From Lachnoclostridium sp. UBA3320 (GTDB lineage Bacteria; Bacillota; Clostridia; Lachnospirales; Lachnospiraceae): a stretch of DNA of 51,867 bases. The translations under genes and the position numbers were made by a program. The stretch covers positions 1 through 51,867 of the forward strand of contig DESG01000178.1 in the NCBI GenBank assembly GCA_002361175.1, written 5' to 3'. Under the pieces are notes generated by a model. It saw only the letters and a program-made list of their open reading frames with translations, made no database searches and was not told the DNA's origin. Position 1 is the stretch's first letter; each line of letters begins with the position of its first letter. Positions 33,169 to 41,244 of this stretch are shown here, one piece after another.

Positions 33169-34557
33169 TTATTCTTCCTTGTTTTCTTTTTTCTTAAATT
33201 TTTTCAAAGTCAAAATATTCTTTTTGGATTTATTTTTCTCTTTTTTCTTCTTACTGTTTAATTCTTCATCAGTATACCTTATATATTCAGTATTGTTTTC
33301 TGAAATTTCTATGCATTTTAAATCCATGTACTCCACTGTTGCATCCGAAAGATTTTTACTGCGCAGTCTCATAGATATATAGTCTTTAATTATCTTATAA
33401 ATAACAGCAAACAGCGGACATCCGACCAACATACCAGCTATCCCCCAAAAACCCCCAAAGAGCAATATGGAAAAAAGCACCCAGAATGCAGAAAGTCCAG
33501 TTGATTCACCAAGTATAGCAGGCCCTATAATATTGCCATCAAGCTGTTGCAGTATTATTATCAGCACTAAGAAATATAAGGCTTGCTTTGGACTTACAAG
33601 CAGTATAAGCAATGCACTTGGTATTGCTCCTATATATGGACCAAATACTGGTATAATATTTGTCACTCCTACAATAACACTTACAAGCATTGTATATGGA
33701 AGCTTTAGTATGCTCATGGCAGCAAAACATATAAGACCGATTATCGCTGAATCAACAATCTTGCCTGATATAAAACCACTAAACATATTGTTGGAAATTC
33801 TCACATAGTAAATAATCATATCTGCATGACGTTTTTTAAATATACCATAGACAATTTTTTTTGACTGTGCTGCAAATACCCTTTTGCTATTTAATAGATA
33901 GATTGCAACTATAAGACCTATAAAAAGGTTATAAAGCACATTGAAAAATACTGCTACGCCACTTGCAAATTGTTTAGCATATGTATTTAAATTAGGCAAA
34001 AGCTCTGTTCTAAGCCATGGTATAAGTTCTGAATTCATCTTTTCATCAAAAAACTTTGTCATCTGAAGAACAGCTTCCTGCATTGTATCAGCAAGAAAAG
34101 GAGTATTTTTAATTTTTTCTACAATATTATTGTAATATGCATCAACTTGTTCAGGCAGATTGTCCACAAGTATAAGCATACTTGATATAATCTGTGGTAT
34201 AACCATTATAAATAAAACTACAATTATAAGAATACCAGTGAGAAGTGCAAGTATAATGGTGATGCCATTGATAATGCCTTTTTTATTTTCAGGAATTTGG
34301 CGTCCCTTTTTGATATATGCTATAGTAATCCACCGCTGATACATCTTCATAAGTGGGTTAAGTATATATGCAATTACGCATCCATATATAACTGGCTTTA
34401 TAATTCCAGTTACATAAAATACACTGTTAAGTATTGTATCTAAATTGTTTATTAATAAATAAAATACTAAGGCAGCAGCAATTACAAGAAAGAGCCCAAG
34501 CCATCTGCCAAATACTCGCTTAAAAAAACCTATTTCTTCTACATTGTTCTCTGACAT
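33169..34557 (-). CDS. AI-2E-type permease
   Basis: Polytopic membrane protein of 462 residues in the AI-2E exporter-like / PerM family. Hydrophobic stretches cover about 15-35, 40-65, 95-125, 200-225 and 260-370, with the family segments GCVIAYILNPLMKMY and PVFGPYIGAIPSALL. The C-terminal 60 residues are cytoplasmic and extremely Lys-rich. Substrate unknown; family members include Na+/H+ antiporters as well as putative autoinducer exporters. GAGGTAGAAT precedes the ATG. Confidence 0.88.
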   Translation of the reverse strand: MSENNVEEIGFFKRVFGRWLGLFLVIAAALVFYLLINNLDTILNSVFYVTGIIKPVIYGCVIAYILNPLMKMYQRWITIAYIKKGRQIPENKKGIINGITIILALLTGILIIVVLFIMVIPQIISSMLILVDNLPEQVDAYYNNIVEKIKNTPFLADTMQEAVLQMTKFFDEKMNSELIPWLRTELLPNLNTYAKQFASGVAVFFNVLYNLFIGLIVAIYLLNSKRVFAAQSKKIVYGIFKKRHADMIIYYVRISNNMFSGFISGKIVDSAIIGLICFAAMSILKLPYTMLVSVIVGVTNIIPVFGPYIGAIPSALLILLVSPKQALYFLVLIIILQQLDGNIIGPAILGESTGLSAFWVLFSILLFGGFWGIAGMLVGCPLFAVIYKIIKDYISMRLRSKNLSDATVEYMDLKCIEISENNTEYIRYTDEELNSKKKKEKNKSKKNILTLKKFKKKENKEE

Positions 34558-34615
34558 ATTCTACCTCATTTCTGCAAGTAATTCAACCTGCATTTTACTC
34601 CATCAGTGTAAGTAT

Positions 34616-34648
34616 TTTTTTAAAAAGACCACTTCATAAGAAGTGGTC
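34616..34648 (-). terminator. Terminator of rpsU
   Basis: Arms 34641-34648 and 34627-34634 (GACCACTT/AAGTGGTC) with a six-base loop, followed on the minus strand by TTTTT. Confidence 0.85.
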
Positions 34649-34671
34649 CTATTATAAAAAATACTATTTAA

Positions 34672-34845
34672 TTAATATTTACGCTTACGAGCTGCTTCAG
34701 ACTTCTTCTTGCGGCGAACACTTGGCTTCTCATAATGTTCTCTTTTACGAATTTCTTGCTGAATACCTGCTTTAGCACAATTTCTTTTAAAACGGCGTAA
34801 AGCGTTATCCAGTGTCTCATTCTCTTTAACAATTACGTTTGACAT
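34672..34845 (-). CDS. rpsU: 30S ribosomal protein S21
   Basis: 57-residue basic ribosomal protein, too short for usual ORF cut-offs but unmistakable: it starts MSNVIVKENETLDNALRRFK and continues RNCAKAGIQQEIRKREHYEK, with a tail of Arg/Lys. It binds near the 3' end of 16S rRNA in the small subunit. Transcribed alone, between its own promoter and terminator. The GGAGG ribosome site lies 14 bases before the ATG, which is unusually far, and an ATG-TGA stands in between. Confidence 0.97.
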   Translation of the reverse strand: MSNVIVKENETLDNALRRFKRNCAKAGIQQEIRKREHYEKPSVRRKKKSEAARKRKY

Positions 34846-34849
34846 AGTC

Positions 34850-34868
34850 TCACATCTAACCTCCCTCC
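34850..34868 (-). promoter_or_regulatory. Ribosome site with start-stop codon pair before rpsU
   Basis: GGAGGGAGG (34860-34868, minus strand) is ideally placed for an ATG at 34853-34855 that is followed at once by TGA (34850-34852), and is 14 bases from the true rpsU start. It may set re-initiation or ribosome queuing on this mRNA, or be chance. Confidence 0.35.
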
Positions 34869-35008
34869 AGTTGTAGATTATGCTTCAATACACAACTGTA
34901 TACGAGTGTAGTATAAAGCGTTTTGTGCATATTTAGTTCACTATTGTGATATTTTACACAGAACTTAACAGCTTTATAAAACAACCACGTTCTGCTCGCA
35001 CAAGGATT

Positions 35009-35036
35009 ATTATATCATAATTTTTACATTAGTCAA
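35009..35036 (-). promoter_or_regulatory. Promoter of rpsU
   Basis: TTGACT (35031-35036) and TATAAT (35009-35014) on the minus strand, 16 bases apart. This predicts a leader of about 155 bases (34846-35002) before rpsU, in which I see no known riboswitch. Confidence 0.7.
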
Positions 35037-35051
35037 CTGTTTTTTGACTTT

Positions 35052-37712
35052 TTATGCCAATGACTGTTTTTGAACAATTTCTGCTGCTTTTTTTATTGCA
35101 TCGGCAATTCCTGCTGGATTTTTGCCGCCAGCTTGTGCCATATTCGGACGTCCGCCGCCGCCTCCTCCGACAAGTGGAGCAATTTCTTTTATAAGGTTTC
35201 CTGCATGTACTCCTTTTTTCACAGCTTCTTCTGTTGCCATAGCAAGCAGTGATACTTTACCCCCTGCTTGTGAAGCAAGGACAACTACCCCTTCTTTAAT
35301 TTTTGCCTTCATTTGGTCGCCAAGGTTTCTAAGTCCATTCATATCAACGTCAGGCACACTTAGCGCAAGAAGTTTTATACCATTTATCTCTTGTATTTGG
35401 CTGCCTGCATCACCTGCTGCCTTATTAGCAAGTTTAGTTTTAAGTTTCTCATTTTCGCTGTGGAGTGATTTAATCTCTTCCTGCATTGACTGTATCTTTT
35501 TAAGAAGCCCTGCTGGTTCTGATTTAGCTGCCTTAGCTGCCTCATAAAGCTCTTTTTCAACTTCATTATAATACTTTCTAAGCCCTGCTCCTGTAAGTGC
35601 CTCAATACGCCTTACACCAGCTGCAACGCCACTTTCTGACACTACCTTCATATAAGATATAACGTTTGTATTTGGAACATGAGTGCCACCACAGAGTTCA
35701 GTACTGAAATCACCCATACGCACAACTCTTACACTGTCGCCATATTTTTCCCCAAACAGTGCCATTGCACCTGTTTTTTTAGCTTCTTCAAGGCTCATAA
35801 TATCTGTACAAACTTCCAGACCAGCCTCAATTTCTTTATTGACTATATCTTCAACCTTTTTAATTTCTTCAGGTGTCATGGCTGAAAAATGCGAAAAGTC
35901 AAAACGCAGCCTGTTTGCATCAACATATGAGCCAGCCTGTTCAACATGTGTGCCAAGCACCATACGAAGTGCTTTCTGCAAAAGGTGAGTTGCACTGTGA
36001 TTTTTGGCGGTTGACTTGCGATTGTCTTCACACACTTTAAGCGTTACAGCATCTTTAAGCTTAAACATGCCTTTTACAACCTTACCAACATGTCCTACCT
36101 TGCCTCCTTGAAGATTTATTGTATCTTTAACCTCAAACTCACTGCCATCTTTTGTCGTGATAATACCTATATCTGCCTGCTGCCCGCCCATTGTTGCATA
36201 AAAAGGCGTCTGATTTGTAATAATTGTACCACTTTCCCCATCTGTTAAAGCCTGCACAACTTCTGATTCAGTAGTAAGTGCTGTAATTACAGCATTATCC
36301 ACAAGCTTATCATATCCTGTAAATTCAGTGGTCAGGGAAGTGTCAAGCTGCTGGTATACAGTTTCTTCTGCGCCCATGTAATTAGTTGTCTTATGTGCAT
36401 TGTGTGCCTTTTCTTTCTGCTCTTTCATAGCAGCTTCAAAGCCTTTTTCATCTACTGTATAACCCCTTTCTTTAAGTATTTCTATTGTAAGGTCAAGCGG
36501 GAATCCATATGTGTCATACAGTATAAATGCATCTTTTCCATCAAGTTCCTTTACATCTGCACTATCCAAATTTTTCTGCATACCATTAAGTATATCAAGT
36601 CCTTGGTCTATAGTTTTGTCAAACTTCTCCTCTTCTTGTGACAGTACATTTAAAATAAATTCTTTCTTTTCCTCAAGTTCAGGATAGCCGTCTTTAGATT
36701 CGTTAATAACTGTCTGAGACAGCTCAGCCATAAACTTGTTGCTTATGCCAAGCTTGCGTCCATGGCGTACCGCACGGCGTATAAGACGGCGAAGCACATA
36801 ACCACGTCCCATATTAGATGGCATAATGCCATCTGAAACCATAAATGTTGCAGACCTTATATGGTCTGTTATAAGGCGTATTGACACGTCCTTTGCCTCG
36901 TCTAATTTATAAGTTGCGCCAGCAAGCTCACAAATTTTATCACGTATAGCTTTCATTGTATCTATATCAAATACAGAATCTGTCCCCTGCACTACAACTG
37001 CAAGACGTTCAAGTCCCATTCCTGTATCTATATTCTTATTGGCGAGTTCTTCATAATGTCCATGCCCATCGCCATCAAACTGCGTAAATACATTATTCCA
37101 AACTTCCATAAACCTGTCACAGTCACAGCCTGGCTTACAGTCTGGTTTGCCACATCCATATTCTTCGCCCCTGTCATAGTAAATCTCTGAACATGGGCCA
37201 CAAGGTCCTGCACCATGTTCCCAGAAGTTGTCACATTCACCATTTTCATCACGATAAAAACGTGTAATTTTTTCTGCTGGCACACCTATTTCATTTGCCC
37301 ATATATCAAATGCTTCGTCATCTTCCCCATAAATTGACGGATAAAGACGTTCTGGTTCCATGCCAATCACTTCTGTCAAAAATTCCCATGACCATGCAAT
37401 CGCTTCATGTTTAAAGTAATCTCCAAATGAAAAATTGCCAAGCATCTCAAAAAATGTAAGATGGCGTGCTGTCTTTCCTACATTTTCGATATCTCCTGTG
37501 CGTACACACTTCTGGCATGTGGCAACACGCTTTTTAGGAGGAATTTCCTGCCCTGTAAAGTATGGCTTAAGCGGTGCCATGCCTGCATTTATAAGCAATA
37601 AACTGTTATCATTATGTGGAACAAGTGAAAAACTTTTCATCACAAGATGTTCCTTACCCTCAAAAAAATCAAGATACATTTTACGAAGTTCATTTACACC
37701 GTATTTCTTCAT
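35052..37712 (-). CDS. alaS: Alanyl-tRNA synthetase
   Basis: Charges tRNA-Ala; class II synthetase of 886 residues, full length. The aminoacylation core starts with the class II motif 1 region near the N-terminus, and the editing domain has the zinc motifs HSATHLL and CGGTHVPNT. The C-terminal coiled-coil and glycine-rich DHHA1 domain (LVGGGGGGRPNMAQAGG) is intact. A perfect promoter lies upstream; the leader of about 60 bases is too short for a T-box. Confidence 0.97.
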   Translation of the reverse strand: MKKYGVNELRKMYLDFFEGKEHLVMKSFSLVPHNDNSLLLINAGMAPLKPYFTGQEIPPKKRVATCQKCVRTGDIENVGKTARHLTFFEMLGNFSFGDYFKHEAIAWSWEFLTEVIGMEPERLYPSIYGEDDEAFDIWANEIGVPAEKITRFYRDENGECDNFWEHGAGPCGPCSEIYYDRGEEYGCGKPDCKPGCDCDRFMEVWNNVFTQFDGDGHGHYEELANKNIDTGMGLERLAVVVQGTDSVFDIDTMKAIRDKICELAGATYKLDEAKDVSIRLITDHIRSATFMVSDGIMPSNMGRGYVLRRLIRRAVRHGRKLGISNKFMAELSQTVINESKDGYPELEEKKEFILNVLSQEEEKFDKTIDQGLDILNGMQKNLDSADVKELDGKDAFILYDTYGFPLDLTIEILKERGYTVDEKGFEAAMKEQKEKAHNAHKTTNYMGAEETVYQQLDTSLTTEFTGYDKLVDNAVITALTTESEVVQALTDGESGTIITNQTPFYATMGGQQADIGIITTKDGSEFEVKDTINLQGGKVGHVGKVVKGMFKLKDAVTLKVCEDNRKSTAKNHSATHLLQKALRMVLGTHVEQAGSYVDANRLRFDFSHFSAMTPEEIKKVEDIVNKEIEAGLEVCTDIMSLEEAKKTGAMALFGEKYGDSVRVVRMGDFSTELCGGTHVPNTNVISYMKVVSESGVAAGVRRIEALTGAGLRKYYNEVEKELYEAAKAAKSEPAGLLKKIQSMQEEIKSLHSENEKLKTKLANKAAGDAGSQIQEINGIKLLALSVPDVDMNGLRNLGDQMKAKIKEGVVVLASQAGGKVSLLAMATEEAVKKGVHAGNLIKEIAPLVGGGGGGRPNMAQAGGKNPAGIADAIKKAAEIVQKQSLA

Positions 37713-37775
37713 AATAAACTAACCTGCCTCTTTTCTAATATCGTACTTGCTTTTATAAGCAACTGCTAGTTTATA

Positions 37776-37804
37776 ATTATAGGTTAATGAATAATTTATG
37801 TCAA
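37776..37804 (-). promoter_or_regulatory. Promoter of alaS
   Basis: Perfect TTGACA (37799-37804) and TATAAT (37776-37781) on the minus strand with a 17-base spacer. Confidence 0.85.
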
Positions 37805-37842
37805 TACAACAGTTGCAAACACTAATTGAAACTTTATAGAAT

Positions 37843-38112
37843 TTAATCTTCTTCTATCACCTGTATTTCCAGAAAATCAAACTCAATAGAGTCAATAAAG
37901 TTATCCTGATAAAACCTTGTCTTATCAGTACGTTTAAATTCACTAATATTTTTCTCAAGCCACACTGGTCTGCTTAAATTAAACGCATAACACACTTCGT
38001 CAAGCGCATCAAAAATTTTCTTAGTTCGATTTTTATCTTTTGCAATATCGTTTATTGTTATATCTTTAATCTGCTTGTTATCTTTAAATTCCTTAGCCCA
38101 CAATCTAAACAT
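37843..38112 (-). CDS. Conserved small protein, function unknown
   Basis: 89 residues from the ATG at 38110-38112, with AAAGG 10 bases upstream; a TTG nine bases earlier is possible. It is acidic, with a segment DITINDIAKDKNRTKKIFDALDEVC and an IEFDFLEIQVIEED tail; no membrane segment, no cofactor motif and no recognised family. It follows the Fe-alcohol dehydrogenase gene by 40 bases in the same direction, without a terminator between, so it may be the last gene of that operon. Confidence 0.65.
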   Translation of the reverse strand: MFRLWAKEFKDNKQIKDITINDIAKDKNRTKKIFDALDEVCYAFNLSRPVWLEKNISEFKRTDKTRFYQDNFIDSIEFDFLEIQVIEED

Positions 38113-38152
38113 TATAACCAAGCCTTTCTATACTACAAAATCACTATACTTA

Positions 38153-39244
38153 TTATCTGGCATATTCAATAATTTCTTGCAATTCTTTTTCACTGATTTT
38201 ATATGGTACTGATGAAAGCTTTTGCGGGTTAGCAAGCATTTCTTGTACCATTTTAATAGCGTCTTTATCTGTGATAATATATTCTCCAAAACAGTGCCTT
38301 ATAAATATTTTAAATTCTTCTAAATCTTTAAATCCCATATCAGCAATAAAATCATTATATCCCTGATCAAAGTTTTTCTGCATAAGTAAAAGATATCCTG
38401 GCAAAAACATTCCTACAGCTTTTCCATGTGGGATATTTTTATTATATGTCATGTAATAGCTAAGTCCATGTGGTATTGATGTTTTTGTATGTGATATTGC
38501 CATTCCAGCGAGTGTAGATGCAAAGAGAAGCTGATTGTAATTGTCATCTGTAAAGCCCTTGCCATCGTATAACACAGTACGATTTTTTGCCCATGTTCTA
38601 AGTCCATACTGACACAACATATGTGTGTATTCTGTTGCATTTTTGTTAAAATAACTTTCTATTAGATGTCCCAGCGCATCTATGGCAGTATTTCTTATTA
38701 CTGAAACAGGCGCACATTTAAGGTACGCTGCATCAATACACGCAACTGAAGGATAAACATTATGTTTTATACTTTGTTTTGTTTTTTTGTCGTTTCGTGT
38801 AAGTATTGCATAAGGAGTGACTTCAGAGCCTGTCCCACACGTAGTAGGAACTTCTACTACAGGCAGTGCCTTTATTTTAAGCTCTTGGTACAATACCTCC
38901 TCCGCTGTATCTCGATTCTGTACCATAAGTGCGATAGCTTTTGCTGAATCCATAGGAGAGCCGCCGCCTATCCCTATAACAAAATCAGCTCCTCCCTCTC
39001 TGCCTATATCTGCTGCTTCCATTATAGTTTCAACAGAAGGATTTTCCTCTATTTTGTCATATAATATATAACCTGTGTCATTGTCTTCAAGTGCCTTTAT
39101 AACATCATTTAGCGCTCCTGTTTTAACAGCAGATGATTTGCCTGTTACTATAAATGCCTTTCTTCCAAGTGATGCAATTTCTGTACTGTGATTTAAAACT
39201 GCACAATTTTCATGATAAATTTTTGTTGGTATATAAAATTCCAT
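38153..39244 (-). CDS. Iron-containing alcohol dehydrogenase
   Basis: 363-residue group III dehydrogenase, shorter than the second copy at 16.1-17.4 kb and only distantly similar. The nucleotide-binding IGIGGGSPMDSAKA and metal-ligand segments DALGHLIES, SIPHGLSYYM and IPHGKAVG are present. Substrate unknown. GGAGTGACAA precedes the ATG; the ribonuclease gene ends 25 bases upstream, so they are cotranscribed. Confidence 0.88.
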   Translation of the reverse strand: MEFYIPTKIYHENCAVLNHSTEIASLGRKAFIVTGKSSAVKTGALNDVIKALEDNDTGYILYDKIEENPSVETIMEAADIGREGGADFVIGIGGGSPMDSAKAIALMVQNRDTAEEVLYQELKIKALPVVEVPTTCGTGSEVTPYAILTRNDKKTKQSIKHNVYPSVACIDAAYLKCAPVSVIRNTAIDALGHLIESYFNKNATEYTHMLCQYGLRTWAKNRTVLYDGKGFTDDNYNQLLFASTLAGMAISHTKTSIPHGLSYYMTYNKNIPHGKAVGMFLPGYLLLMQKNFDQGYNDFIADMGFKDLEEFKIFIRHCFGEYIITDKDAIKMVQEMLANPQKLSSVPYKISEKELQEIIEYAR

Positions 39245-39269
39245 TTGTCACTCCATTCATTCATAAATG

Positions 39270-40469
39270 TTAATTAAATTTCAGTCCCTGCATATAAAGT
39301 GGTTTTCTAACTTTTTTCCTTGTCACTTCCACAAGTCCAAGTTTTGTCATATCCACAAGTGTTGTCTGTATATTGTCTTTTGATAATTCATATTTTAAAC
39401 ATTCCATAAGCTGTAAGTTACTTTCTTCACTGTCCATATCTATAAAATCAATAAGTATCATGCCTGATAAATTTCTTAATCTTAACTGAACAGCTATTTC
39501 TTTTGCAGCCTCCATATTTACTTTAAGAAATGTCTTTTGTACATCTTTTTTCTTAGATATTGCTTTTCCTGTATTGACATCAATCGCAACAAGTGCTTCT
39601 GTGGGTTGTATAATAATATATGCGCCACTTTTAAGCCAAACTTTTGGCATAAGAGCATGTTCTATAGTTTTTGAAATATTGTAAATAGCATCTAATTTGC
39701 CATGGTTTATATCCCACATCACAAGCTTATTAAGAGCAGGATTTTTTCTTTCTTCAAGAAATATTTTTATATTATTATATATCTTTTCATCATCAGTTAT
39801 AATATTTTCAAGACTATTATCGTATGAATCAATTATACTTTTAAGATATCCTAAAGGTGCACTATATAGGCATGAAAATGCAGTTTTGTGTTTTCCATAA
39901 TTGACGATTTCTGTATATTTTTTAATAAGCATTTCTATCTCATATGATATATCTTTTACATCTGCATGGGCGCTGTTTGTTCTTGCTATAAATCCATAAT
40001 CATCTGTAATATACTTGTCAAGAAGTTGTCCTAACCTAGTTTTTGTATCTTTGTCATATATTTTAGATGAAATGCTGCGTCTCCCACCTTCCGTAGTAAG
40101 TACTGCATATGTTCCAGAGATATTTAAGCATCCTGTAAGAGTAGGTGGTTTTGATTTAATAGCTTCTCTTTCGACTTGTACAATTATCTCATCCCCTATT
40201 AAAACACGTTCTTTTTGATAATGCGCTCCGTCAGTGTGTATAGGACATTTTTTCATATCAAGTGAAAGATAGCCTATCTGCCCTTTTTGAAATTCTACAA
40301 ATGCAGCATTAATATTTTTAACAATATTTTTTACTTTTCCAACATAGATATTTCCAAGGATTTGTTCACCACAATCATCTTCTGCTTGTATCTGTACGAT
40401 TCGCAAATCAGCTGTCCTTACAGTAAGAATTTTACTGTCCATTTTTGTAATCAAAAGTTTATCAGACAT
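39270..40469 (-). CDS. RNase E/G-type ribonuclease lacking the zinc-link end
   Basis: Endoribonuclease of the Rne/Rng family, 399 residues from the ATG at 40467-40469 (GAGGAAA upstream). An N-terminal S1-like domain (NIYVGKVKNIVKNINAAFVEF) is followed by the RNase H-like/DNase I-like core with catalytic acids in VAIDVNTGK and ILIDFIDMD. The protein stops at KVRKPLYMQGLKFN, exactly before the CPxC zinc-link that pairs RNase E protomers in E. coli, so its oligomer must differ. It overlaps no gene but starts one base after the DUF2344 stop, indicating coupling. The usual rplU-rpmA neighbours are absent. Confidence 0.88.
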   Translation of the reverse strand: MSDKLLITKMDSKILTVRTADLRIVQIQAEDDCGEQILGNIYVGKVKNIVKNINAAFVEFQKGQIGYLSLDMKKCPIHTDGAHYQKERVLIGDEIIVQVEREAIKSKPPTLTGCLNISGTYAVLTTEGGRRSISSKIYDKDTKTRLGQLLDKYITDDYGFIARTNSAHADVKDISYEIEMLIKKYTEIVNYGKHKTAFSCLYSAPLGYLKSIIDSYDNSLENIITDDEKIYNNIKIFLEERKNPALNKLVMWDINHGKLDAIYNISKTIEHALMPKVWLKSGAYIIIQPTEALVAIDVNTGKAISKKKDVQKTFLKVNMEAAKEIAVQLRLRNLSGMILIDFIDMDSEESNLQLMECLKYELSKDNIQTTLVDMTKLGLVEVTRKKVRKPLYMQGLKFN

Positions 40470-40470
40470 A

Positions 40471-41232
40471 TTAATTTTCCTCATAATGTGACATAGGAAT
40501 AAGTTGCCCATCTGCATCTGCATACATCTCAAGGCGGTGTATTTGGTATACTGATGAATTGTATTCTATGCCCGAATAGTTACACAATGCTTCAAGTACA
40601 ACTTCTGGTTTAAGATTAACTACACTGCCTGCCGATAATTGACAGTACAGTATAGGTAAGCACATTTCATTAATAGATGATTTATCATAGTCATGCCCTG
40701 TCATTTTTACAAAATCCTTTATATTATCTGATATATGATAAATACTGCCTCGTATATCTGTTATTTTTTCCGATTTTTTAGTTTTTTTAAGTATTTCTAT
40801 TTTATCTTGTTTAATAAAGTCATCTAGTCTTTTTTTTATAAATTCTTTATTTGCAAGCTGACTTGTATGTTCTGGTTTTACTGCAATAATATAATCACAC
40901 GCTGCAAGTACAGACATTGATGGTTTTGCTGTATCTTTTAAAAATGAAAATCCATTTACTCTTATTTCGTCATTCATAACAGAGTTAATTTTGTCAATCA
41001 TAACAGATGGTATATCCGATTCCTCAAGTGTAATGTCCATATATTCAGCATCACTGCTAAGACCAATACCAAGTGGCGATGTAAAAGACATAAGTGGATG
41101 CGGAGAAAAACCTTGACTGTAGCTTACTTTTATATCAGCTCTTAAAAACGCTTTCTGAAAATATCTCATAACGTCAAGATGCCCTATAAAACGCATTGAA
41201 CCTGTCTTTGAAAATTTAATTCTTGCTTTCAT
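40471..41232 (-). CDS. TIGR03936 family radical-SAM-associated protein (DUF2344)
   Basis: 253-residue protein of the DUF2344 family, recognised by the N-terminus KFSKTGSMRFIGHLDVMRYFQKA and the QGFSPHPLMSF segment. Family members follow a B12-binding-type radical-SAM gene and an RNase G gene, exactly as here. Function is unknown, but a role in RNA modification is commonly suspected. Confidence 0.9.
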   Translation of the reverse strand: MKARIKFSKTGSMRFIGHLDVMRYFQKAFLRADIKVSYSQGFSPHPLMSFTSPLGIGLSSDAEYMDITLEESDIPSVMIDKINSVMNDEIRVNGFSFLKDTAKPSMSVLAACDYIIAVKPEHTSQLANKEFIKKRLDDFIKQDKIEILKKTKKSEKITDIRGSIYHISDNIKDFVKMTGHDYDKSSINEMCLPILYCQLSAGSVVNLKPEVVLEALCNYSGIEYNSSVYQIHRLEMYADADGQLIPMSHYEEN

Positions 41233-41244
41233 ATCGCACCATCC

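Noticed and set aside
35031..35048. Terminator for alaS from the AGTCAA/TTGACT inverted repeat
   Set aside because: On the minus strand no T run follows, and one arm is simply the -35 element of rpsU.
37713..37804. T-box leader of alaS
   Set aside because: The promoter leaves only about 60 bases, with a small TTGCTT/AAGCAA stem; no specifier loop, T-box sequence or terminator.
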